From contig CM034546.1 of the NCBI GenBank assembly GCA_020055645.1, forward strand, positions 48,546,001-48,610,000: DNA of 64,000 bases, in the 5' to 3' direction. The translations under genes and the position numbers were made by a program. The notes beneath the pieces are model-generated. The model made no database searches, had not been told where the DNA came from, and saw nothing but the letters and a program-made list of their open reading frames with translations. Positions 35,176-47,800 of this stretch are shown here, one piece after another (the stretch's first letter is position 1; each line of letters starts with the position of its first letter). Source of the DNA: Tomocerus qinae. Taxonomy: Eukaryota > Arthropoda > Collembola > Entomobryomorpha > Tomoceridae.

Positions 35176-36520
35176 TCACAGTGTAAAACACGATTCGGTT
35201 AAAGTAAGACACAAGTTGCAGAGGAAGGTGAGGGTGAGGAGGAGGGTGAGGGTGAGGTGGAAGATGAGGAGGTTTTCACTAAAGTACAGCTATTTAAATG
35301 TTTTAAAACCGAGTTTATGAAGTAAGAAAAAACCCATTATTATGCATCTGAACTATTATCTACATAATATTATTCTGCTTACTTACTGCTTCTGTTATAG
35401 GCAGTGCGTCGTATAAAAGTATATAGGTAATTAGCATTAACTAGTAAAAAACAAAAGTATAATATTATAAATTTCTGGAAAACTAAAATTACAACTTTTC
35501 GGTAAGAAAACCTTCAAAATTTCCCATAGAATCGATTATCTTTTTTTAATGATGTACACGGATCAGCTTGCTGTATATAAGACTCAGCCAGCAACCTGGT
35601 AATCTGGTTTTATGTAATGTAGGACAAACTATTTGTAATTTGCATGCCTAATTTTTTTACTCACCTAAAATTAATAATACTACTGCCATTGAATATATTA
35701 TTATAACATTCATAAGTGATATTTATATGCACAAATGATTTGGCTTTCTACTTGCGTTCGTTTTCGGAAGATAAATCAAATTGATCTCATCTAAATTGAC
35801 AAAATATGAAAGTTAGAAGGACCGACGAGGTACCTTGCTATTTTTATAGCGATTTGAAATTCGCATTTTAACATCATAATCATAACTATAGAATAAGCGT
35901 AAAGTGGAGTTGCGCAATTAACAATTTCCCATGATAATTTTTGAATGTAAAAGATGAACTTCGTGGCAAACGAAAAATATTGGGGTAATGTAATAATATT
36001 TCGAAACTAAACTAAATGCTGACGGTGCTAGTATAATAAGGAATAGCGTAACTACTTTTCTACACTCTTACTAGATCACTGTATTGTATTAACAAGGAGA
36101 CCTGACAAATAATCTTTTGGTACCATATTTATGGTACACATTTTACATTTTTTGAAATGTTAATTTGTACCAAAAATTTACAGGTACTCCCTTCGTCTTT
36201 TCCCGAGGTACTTCGAACTGATGATGCGATTTATAAGTATAAGAGTAGGTGGTGAGGATCCTCCACAAGGAGAGTAGACACTAATTGTAATAAACTTGGG
36301 TGTCTTGGGTTTTAAAGAAGTCAAATAAATTGGCCGTCAGTAGCAAGAAAATGGTTTTATTTTTCCGAATTTTAACAGAAGACTTAAAAAATTAATTTTA
36401 ATTTTTAAAATTTCATAATTTCCGAATAATTAGCTATTTTAGAAAATGATAAAGGATTACAATTATAGGAGACGTATATTATTGTACCATCTAGAGCTTC
36501 AATTTTCGGGCTCTAACATA
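35176..36520. other. Spacer; GA-rich tract; diverged copy of the small-peptide gene flank
   Basis: 35218-35272 is a GGTGAGGGTGAGGAGG-type purine tract. 35320-35640 is a diverged copy of 37285-37560, the upstream side of the small secreted peptide gene. The matching coding part is absent. Confidence 0.45.
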
Positions 36521-37175
36521 TCAACCATGTTTAAAGTCTTCTTCACTACTGCTAAAGTCACTAAAAGGGTCTTCCTTCACTCCGTTGGGTACAAAGCTAC
36601 AAAATAATAAAAAGTCAACTTTGAAATTCTAATACGTTACACCAAATAGGTCCGGTCCATGCGTGGCCTTTAGTAGTCCTTAAAAATTTGCCATCACTTT
36701 CAATTCAGACGTTGAGTATTGAAAGGGCACTAGATCTTCGTAAACAAAAAGTTGGTTTGGGCAAAGAGTGAAGAGGTCGTTGCAAATAAGATTCGTTTTC
36801 TATTGGAACCGAGATTGACTAGTTTGCCTACATTATTATATGATGTGATATTTCAATATCAGTAAAATTTTAGAGCAACTTACCTTCTTTGATATTGTCC
36901 TCTTCCAGCGAAACCAACAACAGAATTTCCTTTAAAATCTATTTCGGAATCGCGAGCTAGAAAATCCGGTGAAATCTTAAGCCCCTGTTCATCGAGAAGA
37001 AAAAACAAAAAATTGTATACATTTATATCAAACTACGCAAAAATGAATAATTTAAATTTACGAAAATCTAATAGTTTATTATTTTTTAATTGGACATTTT
37101 ATTTACTGGTCGTGCAGACGACAAATTTATTGCCAGAAAACTGAAGACCAAAACAACTAAAATCAATTTCTGCAT
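36521..37175 (-). CDS. Small secreted peptide precursor, 3 exons, 81 aa, unrecognised
   Basis: Exon 1 (37107-37175) is a clean signal peptide (MQKLILVVLVFSFLAINLSS then ARP). Exon 2 (36884-36984) reads GLKISPDFLARDSEIDF, then KGNSVVGFAGRGQYQR. Exon 3 (36521-36596) reads FVPNGVKEDPFSDF, an acidic Ser/Glu stretch and FKHG-stop. All four splice sites are GT-AG with good context (CCA|GTAAAT, GAACAG|GGGC, AGAAG|GTAAGT, TTTTGTAG|CTTTG) and phases agree across both introns (122 and 287 bp), which is strong support. A TATATAAAC box lies about 95 bp upstream of the ATG (plus 37268-37278). No cysteines are present in the mature part, so it is not a knottin-type peptide. It could be a neuropeptide, antimicrobial or cuticle peptide; ARP/GRG/RS are possible processing sites. 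No family recognised. Confidence 0.65.
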
Positions 37176-38220
37176 CTTGTCGAATTTTGTACGAGCCAAA
37201 ATTGTGGTATTTAGTAAAACAGAGAATGTAAAATAACTGGGACGATTGTCCATATTAAGTGAAAAACTGAGTTTATATAGTACTAGATAATCTCTCATTA
37301 TTATGCATCTAAGTTAATCTAGATAATAATGTTTTTCTTACTGGGTATGTACATTGCTATATATATATAGCTAACATTATTATCCATGCATATTATAAAA
37401 CTCTGGAAAACTTAATCATAAACTTCGTGACCATAAACGTTAAAAATTTCCAATGAAATCGATATTTAATGGTGTCTTTAGTCTATATCAATTTCAGGAA
37501 TCATCTAGTAATCTGACTTTAACAAAAGAAGGACAAAAACCAATTATTTGCTTGCAAAACTTTGCAGACACGTATGAGAGTACTTAACTGTACATGTACT
37601 AATAATATCTTACACATCACGTATTCAAGTAATATAATGTTCATTTTATATTATTTTCTCGTGTGGAATATTTATTTTGTCACGTATACCTATATACGAT
37701 TAAATTGGGTTTCGTTTGGGTTTTCAGAACATCAAGGTTCTATTTTCATGACTAATTAATGTTTGACCAAAAAAATTATAGACTGCTTTCTTCTGAGAGG
37801 TTAACAGGCATGTCAATCTTAAATCGTCACAGTAAACAAACATAATATCGGGTCATAGCGTCATAGCCATAGTATCATCATGCCATTACCCCTGTCGTCA
37901 CTTGTCATCCGCTACAGTTTCTATATAGTTATAAATTTCTACCACAATTTACATTTCAGAATTGGATACATGTAATTTTGAGAAAACAGCTTATAATTTA
38001 TTTGGTCAAACATTAACTATGTACCTGCATGCTGCAATAATTTTTATGCATTCAGCAAATACTAGACGAAAAGAGTGTTATTAGGTCATTTGTATGTGTA
38101 CAATGTCAGGTTTTGTTGAAAGGATTTGGTTTTTGAAAGCTTTGAAAAGCAAAGTTTCATTTTAGTTGAATTTACATATTGAGATGTTATATGTAAGGGG
38201 TTACAAGAAATTTCCCTTCA
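37176..38220. other. Spacer, no further gene seen
   Basis: 37260-37560 is the conserved upstream flank shared with 35320-35640. The rest is AT-rich without accepted frames. Confidence 0.4.
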
Positions 38221-38510
38221 GTCCCTTAAGGAACGATTTAGCCCCAATGCTCTTTTCGTTTTGTGCACGAAATAGTCTCAATGCATTTTTGGTTTTGTGT
38301 ACGAATTAGATAGCCTTACTACATTTGTTGTAACTGTTTTAAATTAATTCCAATGTTTGGTAAAATTTTGTAACAGTCTATACAAGCTATTTGAGAATAT
38401 TATAACGATGTTAATTTACTGAGTAGAAGTATAATATCGTCCTTTAAGGAACGAAAAAGCCAAAAGCCATTTTTTGTTTGGTGGACGAATAAGCATCATG
38501 ACTAAAGTAT
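38215..38510. repeat. Diverged relative of the foldback arm repeat
   Basis: Words CCCTTAAGGAACGATTTAG and TCGTCCTTTAAGGAACGAAA at the two sides, with TTTTTGTTTGGTGGACGAAT, resemble the arm units of the 17485 element. A decayed or sister element. Confidence 0.4.
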
Positions 38511-38543
38511 AAAGATAAACTGGCGCATGCGTATTGAATAGTT

Positions 38544-38698
38544 AAATGTTTTTAATAATGTACCCCAAAACAGTTTACCCGATGTCCACCACACGCAACG
38601 TGCATTTGTCTGATGCCTTTCGAAGTTACCTGACAAAGGCACTTTGATTACAGTGGACTTCGGGTCAACTGCTTTGGGGTACATTATTAAAAACATTT
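38544..38698. mobile_element. 155-bp MITE with about 46-bp inverted ends
   Basis: The ends AAATGTTTTTAATAATGTAC and the complement at 38679-38698 pair, and the match extends inward with few mismatches to GTCCAC/GTGGAC. No coding. It is too short for anything but a non-autonomous element; no clear target duplicate. Confidence 0.6.
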
Positions 38699-39129
38699 GT
38701 ATGTACGTATGTTTGTATGTGTCTATATGTATTTATGAGAATAAGGCAAGCCATAACGTTTCAAAACAGAATGGTCTTTTGCTTAACTTATGCATACACG
38801 CTTGCGCGTTTTAAAGGCAAAGTATGATAAAATTATTAAATTTAAATACACCGTTAAGTGACGTGGTAGTAGAAATTTCTTCCTTCAATTAAGTATACCG
38901 TTTTTTGTACTTATTAATTTTCACTTGCATCTTGAAGTTTTGTTGTGCTATTGTGACAAGAAAGTTTTGGACTCATTGACTTTTGGGATTCTATATAAAA
39001 TATGATAGAGTTTGTTGATACATTTAACAATTATTTTATTTTATTATTCCAAGAACAGCTTTTTTGAAAGCTAACTAAACATTCTTCACATTATTACTAC
39101 CATAAAACATTTATTTGACCGTTTTAACG

Positions 39130-39560
39130 GCTCTTTGCCAAATAAGGCAGACTTGACCATTTGTTGGTCCATTGCCGATGAGGCAGACTTTACCATTTGT
39201 TGGTCCATTGCCAATAAGGCAGACTTGCCCATTTGCTGGTCCATTGCCAATAAAGCAGACTTGACTATCTGTTGGTCCATTGCTAATACGGCAGACTTGA
39301 CCATTTGTTGGCCCACTGTTAATACGGCAGACTTGACCATTTTTTGGTTCATTGCCAATAAGACAGACTTCACCTTTTACGAGTCCATTGACCTTTTACT
39401 GGTCCATTGCCAATAAGGCAGACTTAACCTTTTACTGTGGTCCATTGCCCATAGACGGGACACTTGGCCATTAGCTTCTCTATTGACGAAAGCGCAGACT
39501 TGACAATCAGCTGATCCTTTGTGACTCAAGGCAGACTTGACCACTTCCTGGCCCTTTGTC
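39130..39560. repeat. Degenerate minisatellite (about 36-bp unit)
   Basis: About ten drifting units around GGCAGACTTGACCATTTG followed by TTGGTCCATTGCCAATAA. Open frames on both strands here are by-products of a unit length divisible by three. Confidence 0.7.
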
Positions 39561-39892
39561 GTTTGTTCAGAGTACCGTAGATCCTTAGCCAAGTGATCAT
39601 GGTGGGCGACCGGAGTAAGTTTCCAATGTCCACATTTCAATTTAATTACAAAAGTTGGTTGAAGTAAGACAGTGGTTGTCCAAAGTCCAAGTACCTATCA
39701 CAATCACTCTTACTTCAACCCAAAAAGTTGATTTGGTCTTAGTAAGAAGTTTTAGAATTATTTTTGACTCTGTTTCAATGTTAATTCTCTACCTCAGGCC
39801 CACTAAAGTAGAAACCGTAATAAGGTCAATTGGAATTAATATAAAACATCTTTGCATCTGAATTACAGTCTACATAAATCGGAATACGTTAA

Positions 39893-40870
39893 AAAATCTC
39901 CCGTACTAGAAAATCTCCCCTATTAAAAAATCTCCCCGTTAGACAATCTCCCTATTAGAAAATCTCCCCGTTAAACAATCTCCCTATTAGAAAATCTCCC
40001 CGTTAAACAATCTCCCTATTAGAAAATCTCCCCGTTAAACAATCTCCCTATTAGAAAATCTCCCTATTTGAAAATCTCCCCGTTAAACAATCTCCCTATT
40101 AGAAAATCTCCCCTATTAAAAAATCTCCCCGTTAAACAATCTCCCTATTAGAAAATCTCCCTATTTGAAAATCTCCCCGTTAAACAATCTCCCTATTAGA
40201 AAATCTCCCCGTTAAACAATCTCCCTATTAGAAAATCTCCCTATTTGAAAATCTCCCCGTTAAACAATCTCCCTATTAGAAAATCTCCCCTATTAAAAAA
40301 TCTCCCCGTTAAACAATCTCCCTATTAGAAAATCTCCCTATTTGAAAATCTCCCCGTTAAACAATCTCCCTATTAGAAAATCTCCCCGTTAAACAATCTC
40401 CCTATTAGAAAATCTCCCCGTTAAACAATCTCCCTATTAGAAAATCTCCCCGTTAAACAATTTCCCTATTAGAAAATCTCCCCTAATAGAAAATCTCCCC
40501 TATTAAAAAATCTCCCCGTTAGACAATCTCCCTATTAGAAAATCTCCCCGTTAAACAATCTCCCTATTAGAAAATCTCCCCGTTAATTAATCTCCCTATT
40601 AGAAAATCTCCCTGTTAGACAATCTCCCTATTAGAAAATCTCCCCTAATAGAAAATCTCCCCTATTAAAAAATCTCCCCGTTAAACAATCTCCCTATTAG
40701 AAAATCTCCCCGTTAAACAATCTCCCTATTAGAAAATCTCCCTGTTAGACAATCTCCCTATTAGAAAATCTCCCCGTTAAACAATCTCCCTATTAGAAAA
40801 TCTCCCCGTTAAACAATCTCCCTATTAGAAAATCTCCCCGTTAGACAATCTCCCTATTAGAAAATCTCCC
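39893..40870. repeat. Minisatellite, 16/32-bp units, about 1 kb
   Basis: Alternating 16-bp words AGAAAATCTCCCCGTT and AAACAATCTCCCTATT, with variants CTATTTGA and CCTATTAAA, about 60 units. Higher-order blocks of about 112 and 176 bp repeat inside it. No coding. Confidence 0.85.
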
Positions 40871-41404
40871 GGTATGAGAAATAAGGAGAAACGGCAGAAC
40901 GAAAATCGAAACTATAAAACTTAGTAATTTGAGACGTGGAGCGTGGAGGTGGATCGAACATGGGAATGATGAGACTATCAGATTCCAATAATGTAATGAA
41001 AAACTGCACACTGTTTACCTTTACTTGAAGTAAACTGTTTGTCAATCCGGAATACACACTAGCTTTATTTCTAACAGGGCCTGGGCCCTGTGACCGCCTA
41101 GTAATATTATATCCATTTTTAGTTTGGTGCAAGAAATAGCCTAACTCGAATACCACGCGTATGTATGGCTTTTTTCGCCACCATACAGTAATGTAACAAG
41201 CCATTTTAGCATGGCTTCTACAATGTAACATTCTTAAATTCTCTTTTTTACTGACTCTTTTTTGAAAAGATTAAATAGTGTATTTTCGATTTTTGTGGGC
41301 CAATACTCATTTAAAATTTTTGCATTCCATTATGTTTTAATAAGGAATATATTTAATGGGTCATTGAAATAATTTACAGTACTAGTCACTAAACAATATT
41401 TCCG
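40871..41404. other. Spacer, no gene seen
   Basis: The minus frame 40857-41231 has no motif and partly lies in the minisatellite. Not called. Confidence 0.35.
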
Positions 41405-41815
41405 TAGTTCCACAGGAATAAGCCTATATCCATTTTTTGTTTGGCACAGGAAAAAGCCAAAATCCATTTTTTGTTTGGTACAGGAATAAGCCTAAATCCA
41501 CTTTTCGTTTGGTGCAGGAAATAGCCTCTATCCTCTTACAGCCGGCAGCCTTACGTAAAGTTGTCGGGGCACAGTAAGAATAAACAAGTTGACGAAATGA
41601 AGTATTTATTATTTTATATTGATATTTGAAATATATCATTCTATAATGTACATAAACATTATAAAAGTTTAGCTAATTACACAATAAGACAAAAACAAAA
41701 CTTTTAACGACTCAAATTCGGATTTTGATGGTGGATAAAACTAAACTGGCTGGAAGGAAGAATGAAAGTTCAATTCCGCCGCCCATATTAACCATGTATC
41801 AATACGCCCCTATAA
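41405..41815 (-). mobile_element. One-armed copy of the foldback element at 17485
   Basis: 41405-41545 is the arm and 41545-41815 the reverse complement of the middle of the 17485-18105 element (shared CTTTACGTAAGG and ACTGGCTGGAAGGAAGAATG). The second arm is missing. Confidence 0.6.
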
Positions 41816-43110
41816 CTATACAAGTGTTTTCGGTTTTAGCTAGTCCCCGGGTTGCTTCAAATAACTTCGAAGGACCACCCCTGTCTTCCAATGAAAACAA
41901 GGGAATTTTAAACAGAACGTCTCACGTTCCCCAGTTAAATCAAATTAGTCTCGAATTCACAACAGTTTAATATCGAACAGAAGGAGAATATTTTTTATTC
42001 CACATAAGTCGTTTTCAATAACATTTAATAGGATATTCAAAATGTGTAACATGTGTATCTCCGTAACAGTGTTATGCGTAGCGGTGGTGAAAAGTAGTAA
42101 ATAGGTACTTTTCACGCTCTGTTACAATACAATACACACACGAACAAACTCTATCTCCGTTACAGTTCTTTCGTTGCGTTACGTTACAATTCTCCAAATT
42201 ATTCTACATATACAACAATATCTCCAATATCAACACAATATAATGCCGATAAATAATTGTAACTCAATTCACTACTACCTATTCGTAGTTTGCATCCCTA
42301 CTCCATGATTGGAAACCCACTCAATAATTGCGAACACAATTCGACAATTTTCTGAGGAGTGGAAATCAAATTAAACTTCTTATTTTCTAAATTAATACTT
42401 TCAAACTGACTGTTTACTACCCGTATTTGCCCGACCTGGTCCCCTTATATAATATGAGGCAAATACCAGAACCTACCCGTCTATTACGGAAGACAAATAC
42501 AAAGTAGCAAATCAGTCCCGAAATAGTGGCTGCTGCCTGGTTTTCTTAAATAAACCCCGCCCACAGACCAAAGTCTTCAAAAGATCTTCCTAAGTCTACA
42601 CTGTTTAGGCAAAAACATAGTAATAAGTCGTTTGCGCACGGCTTTAGTGTAAGTTAAAACATTGTATGTATTTCCACGCACTTTCTCCCTACTCCTTAAC
42701 ATAGAGAAAATTTGATCAATATCAACTTGCGTAATACGCAGAAACAGAATTTTCCTGTCATTGGACAATCAAAGATGAGGTGAGATTTTCTCCGACCAAT
42801 GTCTACACACACGTGTAGGCCATTTACACGTGTGTCCATTAGTTTCCCCTAAAATCAATATAACTCAATTTTGAACTTATTCTTGTCTAAAAATAACTTT
42901 CAGAGATCCCTTCCAATTCCATTGGAGACAATTTTCCAGATACAGATAAATACTACGTATTACATATTATTTCACATACAAATACATTCACATTCTACAC
43001 TGCATAATACTACATAATACAATTGACTAAATGCCCTTGACCGTTGGTAATTAAAAGGGCTTTCAATTAATTTGCCATTACAACATGTTAATTAGGGTAT
43101 AGACGAGAAT
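41816..43110. other. Spacer, no gene seen
   Basis: No accepted frame. An inverted ACACGTGTAGGCC/ACACGTGT pair is near 42810. The rest is AT-rich. Confidence 0.35.
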
Positions 43111-43116
43111 TGGTAT

Positions 43117-43255
43117 CTAGATGCAAATTGGACTCCAGATGCAAATAGGACTCCAGATGCAAATAGGACTCCAGATGCAAATAGGACTCCAGATGCAAAT
43201 AGGACTCCAGATGCAAATAGGACTCCAGATGCATTCTGGACTTCAAATGCAGATT
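43117..43255. repeat. 18-bp minisatellite
   Basis: About seven units of GACTCCAGATGCAAATAG. An ORF of MQIGLQ repeats results and was not called. Confidence 0.8.
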
Positions 43256-43289
43256 CACTATCAATTTGCCATCACAACAAGCAAGGCTA

Positions 43290-43460
43290 AGAGGGTAGAG
43301 GCTATTTCCTGCACCAAACGAAAATTGGAGATAGGCTTATTCCTGTACCAAACAAAAAATGGATTTTGGCTTTTTCCTGTGCCAAAAAAAATTGGATATA
43401 GGCTTATTCCTGTACCAATCTGAAAGTGGATAGAGGCTTTTTCCATCCTTAAGGGACGAT
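43290..43460 (-). mobile_element. Single arm of the foldback family
   Basis: Matches the right arm of 17485-18105, with the end CCTTAAGGGACGATAT. Confidence 0.5.
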
Positions 43461-44743
43461 ATACGTTATAGTTCACATCGAGTATATAGGCATAGTTGGA
43501 ATGGAAACAGCAAAAATGCTGAGCATGCCAATTAGCTATACATGCTAATACTAAGCAAAAGTAAGTATATAGAAGTAAGTAACCAAAATGTTGAGAAAAT
43601 ATGACATGTTATTTAATGTTCGTCTTTTGGCCCGAAACGAGGTGGTAAGGTATTATGTATAGGTAGAAAAAAATCAATAGTAAGTGAAGAATACAAATTC
43701 CCTGTTTCCCAGCTCTCACTTATCTCTGCTTATTCTACACAAGAAATGCCTTTTTTAAACGACCAAATTGCTGGTGTTTGCTATCAGAGAAACAACATTT
43801 TATTTGATTTATTGGAATTAAAAAATTTAATTAAGTTGTAATTAATCACTTGTATAAATTTACCAGTAATTGAGTCTTATATTATGATCATGCTCATACA
43901 TAATGATCATCATGGACATGGTAATACTGCATATCTGCCGTACACTGTAGTTTTAATCACTTTTAATGTAACAATTTCCGCTTCCACTCTCATAATAAAT
44001 AAAATTGAAATAAAAATTGAAATAAATTCCACATCGAATACCTTTTCAAATAAATGTTAAAATGTTTTACAATTTGATTGTAGTGGAAATGAGGAAATGG
44101 GTAAGTTTACAATTGTATTATCTGTTTCCCTCTAAGAAAACATTTTTGAAACTGTTTTGATTCTGAATAATTCGAGGAATGTCGGTGTAAGTAAACATTA
44201 GCATCACGTAAGTTAAAACATGAAAACTTCCAAGAACAACTTTGAGAACCGGTCGTTGGACTATTTGCGTATTAAAGTTATTATATAGTATTATGGCTGA
44301 TTTTGCTAAGAAATTAGTCAATGCTATTCCGTTCTCCAAAGTTATCACAAAGGTCTTAAATCCACACTAAAAATTTGTATTGAAACTAAACCCGAATTTA
44401 GAAAACCCAATGACCATTAATTAGTATAGTTCATTACACTAAATGTAACTTAACATATATAACCTTTTGTATAACTTCATAAATCTATATCAAATATATA
44501 TATTAGGTTTCAGATCGGATCGGAGAAATAGGTATTGGCAGTGCTTTCTTATTTGAAGCCAAAATTAAAATATGTATATTTATATGGCTGCCATATATTT
44601 GTCAAATCATCCGCATAAATTTTGATTCATTAGCATTAAACATTTAATAATTGTAATTAATCACTTGTATTAATATACCAGTAATTGAATCTGATATTAT
44701 CACCATACAATTGTATCATGGACATGGAACCAATGTACATTTG
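43461..44743 (+). other. IR-unit spacer and upstream block up to LINE insertion
   Basis: 43640-43800 and 44155-44740 match the spacer and distal upstream block before the IR at 3476 (2040-2780). It continues beyond the LINE at 51178, so this is one IR upstream region split by the insertion. Confidence 0.55.
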
Positions 44744-44760
44744 CCTTGCACTGTTAATTT
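44744..44760. repeat. 17-bp target duplication of the LINE (left)
   Basis: CCTTGCACTGTTAATTT, identical to 51178-51194. Confidence 0.8.
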
Positions 44761-44784
44761 GATTGATTGATTGATTGATTGATT
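44761..44784. repeat. (GATT)6 tail of the LINE
   Basis: Six exact GATT units at the 3' end of the LINE, next to the target duplicate. Confidence 0.8.
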
Positions 44785-44851
44785 TTATTTAAATGTTCTC
44801 TTCGGGCAAGTGGCCCATAGAACATGACTTCAGCAATATTTTACAATTGTA

Positions 44852-47800
44852 TTATGACAGAAGATCATTTTCCAATTCATCAATAAACTTAATCCTATTT
44901 AAGGCGGCGATTAGAAATGTTATTAGGTTAACAATTGTTTTGAGATCATATGAATCCAATAATATATTAAATTGGTCTTTACTTAACTTAGTTAGATATT
45001 CGACATTGATCCTACTATGGATCTTACATTCACAGAACAAGTGGTATATACTATTAGGCTTATTCATATTACAATAAGTACAGTAATCAGTATCTTTAAA
45101 TTCGAACAATTTCTTTTTGAAGTAAATCGAATCGCAGTTCAATCTCATTTGCGCTAATAGTATACGATACGATCTAGACAATTTTAGCTGCAGCGACGGT
45201 GGTTTACAGCCAGTTAGTACATTAATAAAATAAGTGTAATAATTATACCCTGCATATGTAGTAAGTTTATCAAGATCTTCCTGTTTTGTTACATCTAAGA
45301 TTTGTCGGTGTATATTTACATAACTTTTAGCGAGATTATTAGGAGTCAGATCTTCCCATAGATAAGACAAGTTATAATACTCTAATATTATCCTACAACG
45401 GAGAGCCCAATTATAATTTGGGTTTTTATCCCATTTAGTTAACCGTACAAGTTCCAGAAAGCAAATTTTGGGATATCTATTCTCCTCCATATTGAGTAGT
45501 TTAAATATAAACATTAGTAACTTTTTTATTACCTCTACCTTAGTTTTAGTACGCAAAGTCTCCAAGCGAATCACACAGTTAGGTACTGTTGGTTTTACTC
45601 CCATTACAAACCGCAGAAATTTAGATTGACAGACTTCTATTTCATTTAGATAATTGAGTGCCCATATTTGGCTACAGTACAAAAAGGAGGAGCGAGCAAT
45701 TGAATCAAAGAGTTGAAACTTAGAATTTATATTTCCCATTTTACCTTTCAATATGAGATCATTCACGGCTCCCTGCGCTTGGTAAGTTTTGCTTTTGAAG
45801 AATTTCAGAGCTAGAGCAAACTTTCCTGACGATGAGAACGGTACTCCTAAGTAGACATATTCTCGGACAATTTCAATTGGTTTTCCCATGTAAGTAAATC
45901 TGAGGTTCTTCTCTAGACGACCACCTCTTCGGAAGACCACAATTTTTGTTTTCCCCAGGTTTACTTCTAGTTCAAGCGATTTGAAGTATTCTTCTAGCTG
46001 CCTAATTTTTCTTTGTAGGCTATATTTATTATTCGACAACAGCACGGCGTCATCCGCAAATAGGAGTATGTGGATCATAAGCGTTTGGCCAATGGGGACA
46101 CCTCTCCACCCTTTTTCTTGCAATACCTTTTCAATATCATATATATACAGGCTAAATAGGAGGAGCGAGAGTACTTCACCTTGGGCCAAGCCTTCGGTGA
46201 TTTGTATCTCATCAGAAAGTCCATTCTGCAGTCTTATTTTGGTTGTTGAGCTCTCATAAATCTTCTTTAGAATCCTGATGATTTTTCCCGAGACACCCAT
46301 GTCAAAGAGCCTATTCCATAGCTTTTCAAATTTTATTGACGGAAATGCACGGGCAAAGTCGATGAATAGTGCGTAAACTTTACTAGAATTTCTAGTTCCT
46401 ATTTGGATTGCACTGTTTAAACTAAAGATGTGATCCTCACAACCCCTTCCCCTTCGGAATCCTGCTTGTGCTTCTGGAAGAATATTTGCTTTGTTGGCCC
46501 ACCGAAGTAGACGCTCATTAAGGATTTGGGTAAACAATTTTAACATTGTGTTTAGTAGGGCAATGGGCCTATAGTTCTCCGGATTCATTATTGGTCCTTT
46601 TTTGTGTATCATGATTGTTATTGATTCACCCCATTCTTCAGGCGGAAGTTCTTTTTCAAGTATGTCATTAAATATTTCAGAGAGCCAAATCCTACTTTCC
46701 TTGGGTAAATTTTTTAGGAATTCATTAGTTATCTGATCTGGTCCAGGGGCTTTGTTGGATCCGAGACGCTTAATCGCAGCTTCCATTTCACTATTTGATA
46801 TAGGAGATGTCAATATTTCATTCCCCGCGTCAGTAAATAATGTGTTATTTACGGTTTTGGGTGGCATTAATTTTCCGTAGAAGGCCAGCCACTCTTGATT
46901 TGGAATGCTATTCTGTTGGATTTCTCTCCTCCTCAGTCTTTTAACAACTTTCCAGAATGGGTCCTTTGTAGAATTTAGGATTTCACATTGCTCATTCCAA
47001 AATTTTCTCGCTTTAGCTTTTCTGCAGTTTACATACTCCTTCTTACGACTCATGTAAAGTTTTCTCGACTCGTCATTCCAGTTCATTTTTATAGCTTCAA
47101 TTCTTGCCAATTTACAGCTGTTCAATTTCTGCCGGCACTCCGAGTCAAACCACAAAGCGTCAGGTATTTTCTTTCTCCAGCTCCTCATTTTGGCAATTTC
47201 CGCTGACTTAAGGATTGCCTCCTTGAATGTGTGAAGATCGCAGGTCGTCTTTGCTGAAGACCTCATATTTACTTGGTAAATTGTAGAAAAATTGTTTTTC
47301 CATTTCAATTTGCTCTCTCCTCCGTTGTCATTACACTTAGTTATACCTAGATCTGCAGAAATAGGTAGATGACAAGACTCATTAGTTTCCATAATTTTAA
47401 AATCCGTTAACATATTTAGAGCCCGATCATTTATAATCATATAATCAATAACACTCTTGCCATTATTATTAATAAATGTAAAGTTACCTAGTTGATCACT
47501 TGGAGTTTTGCCATTGGCTATTGTCAAATTATGCTCCTCTAGGCAATTTATCAGGAGCTGTCCATATTTATTACATACTTTATCAGAGGAACACCTGTGA
47601 GCAAATTTTACATTAGCCATCTGATTAATATTATTATTAAATGTACCTATCCTAGCGTTGAAATCGCCACCAAACATACAAGGGTACAGTTTACAAACAT
47701 TCGATTGACTCAATAAATGATTAAACTCAAGAATTTTCCTTTCGTAATTGTCATCAGCTTGGATGTAAACTGTACCCACAATGTAGTTTTTTCGCGAAAA

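Noticed and set aside
39086..39416. Repeat proteins on both strands
   Set aside because: Minisatellite with unit length divisible by three.
39893..40870. CRISPR-like array
   Set aside because: Short alternating tandem words, no unique spacers.
45981..46259. Plus frames inside the LINE (also 46988-47206, 44793-45077)
   Set aside because: Shadows of ORF2 on the minus strand.
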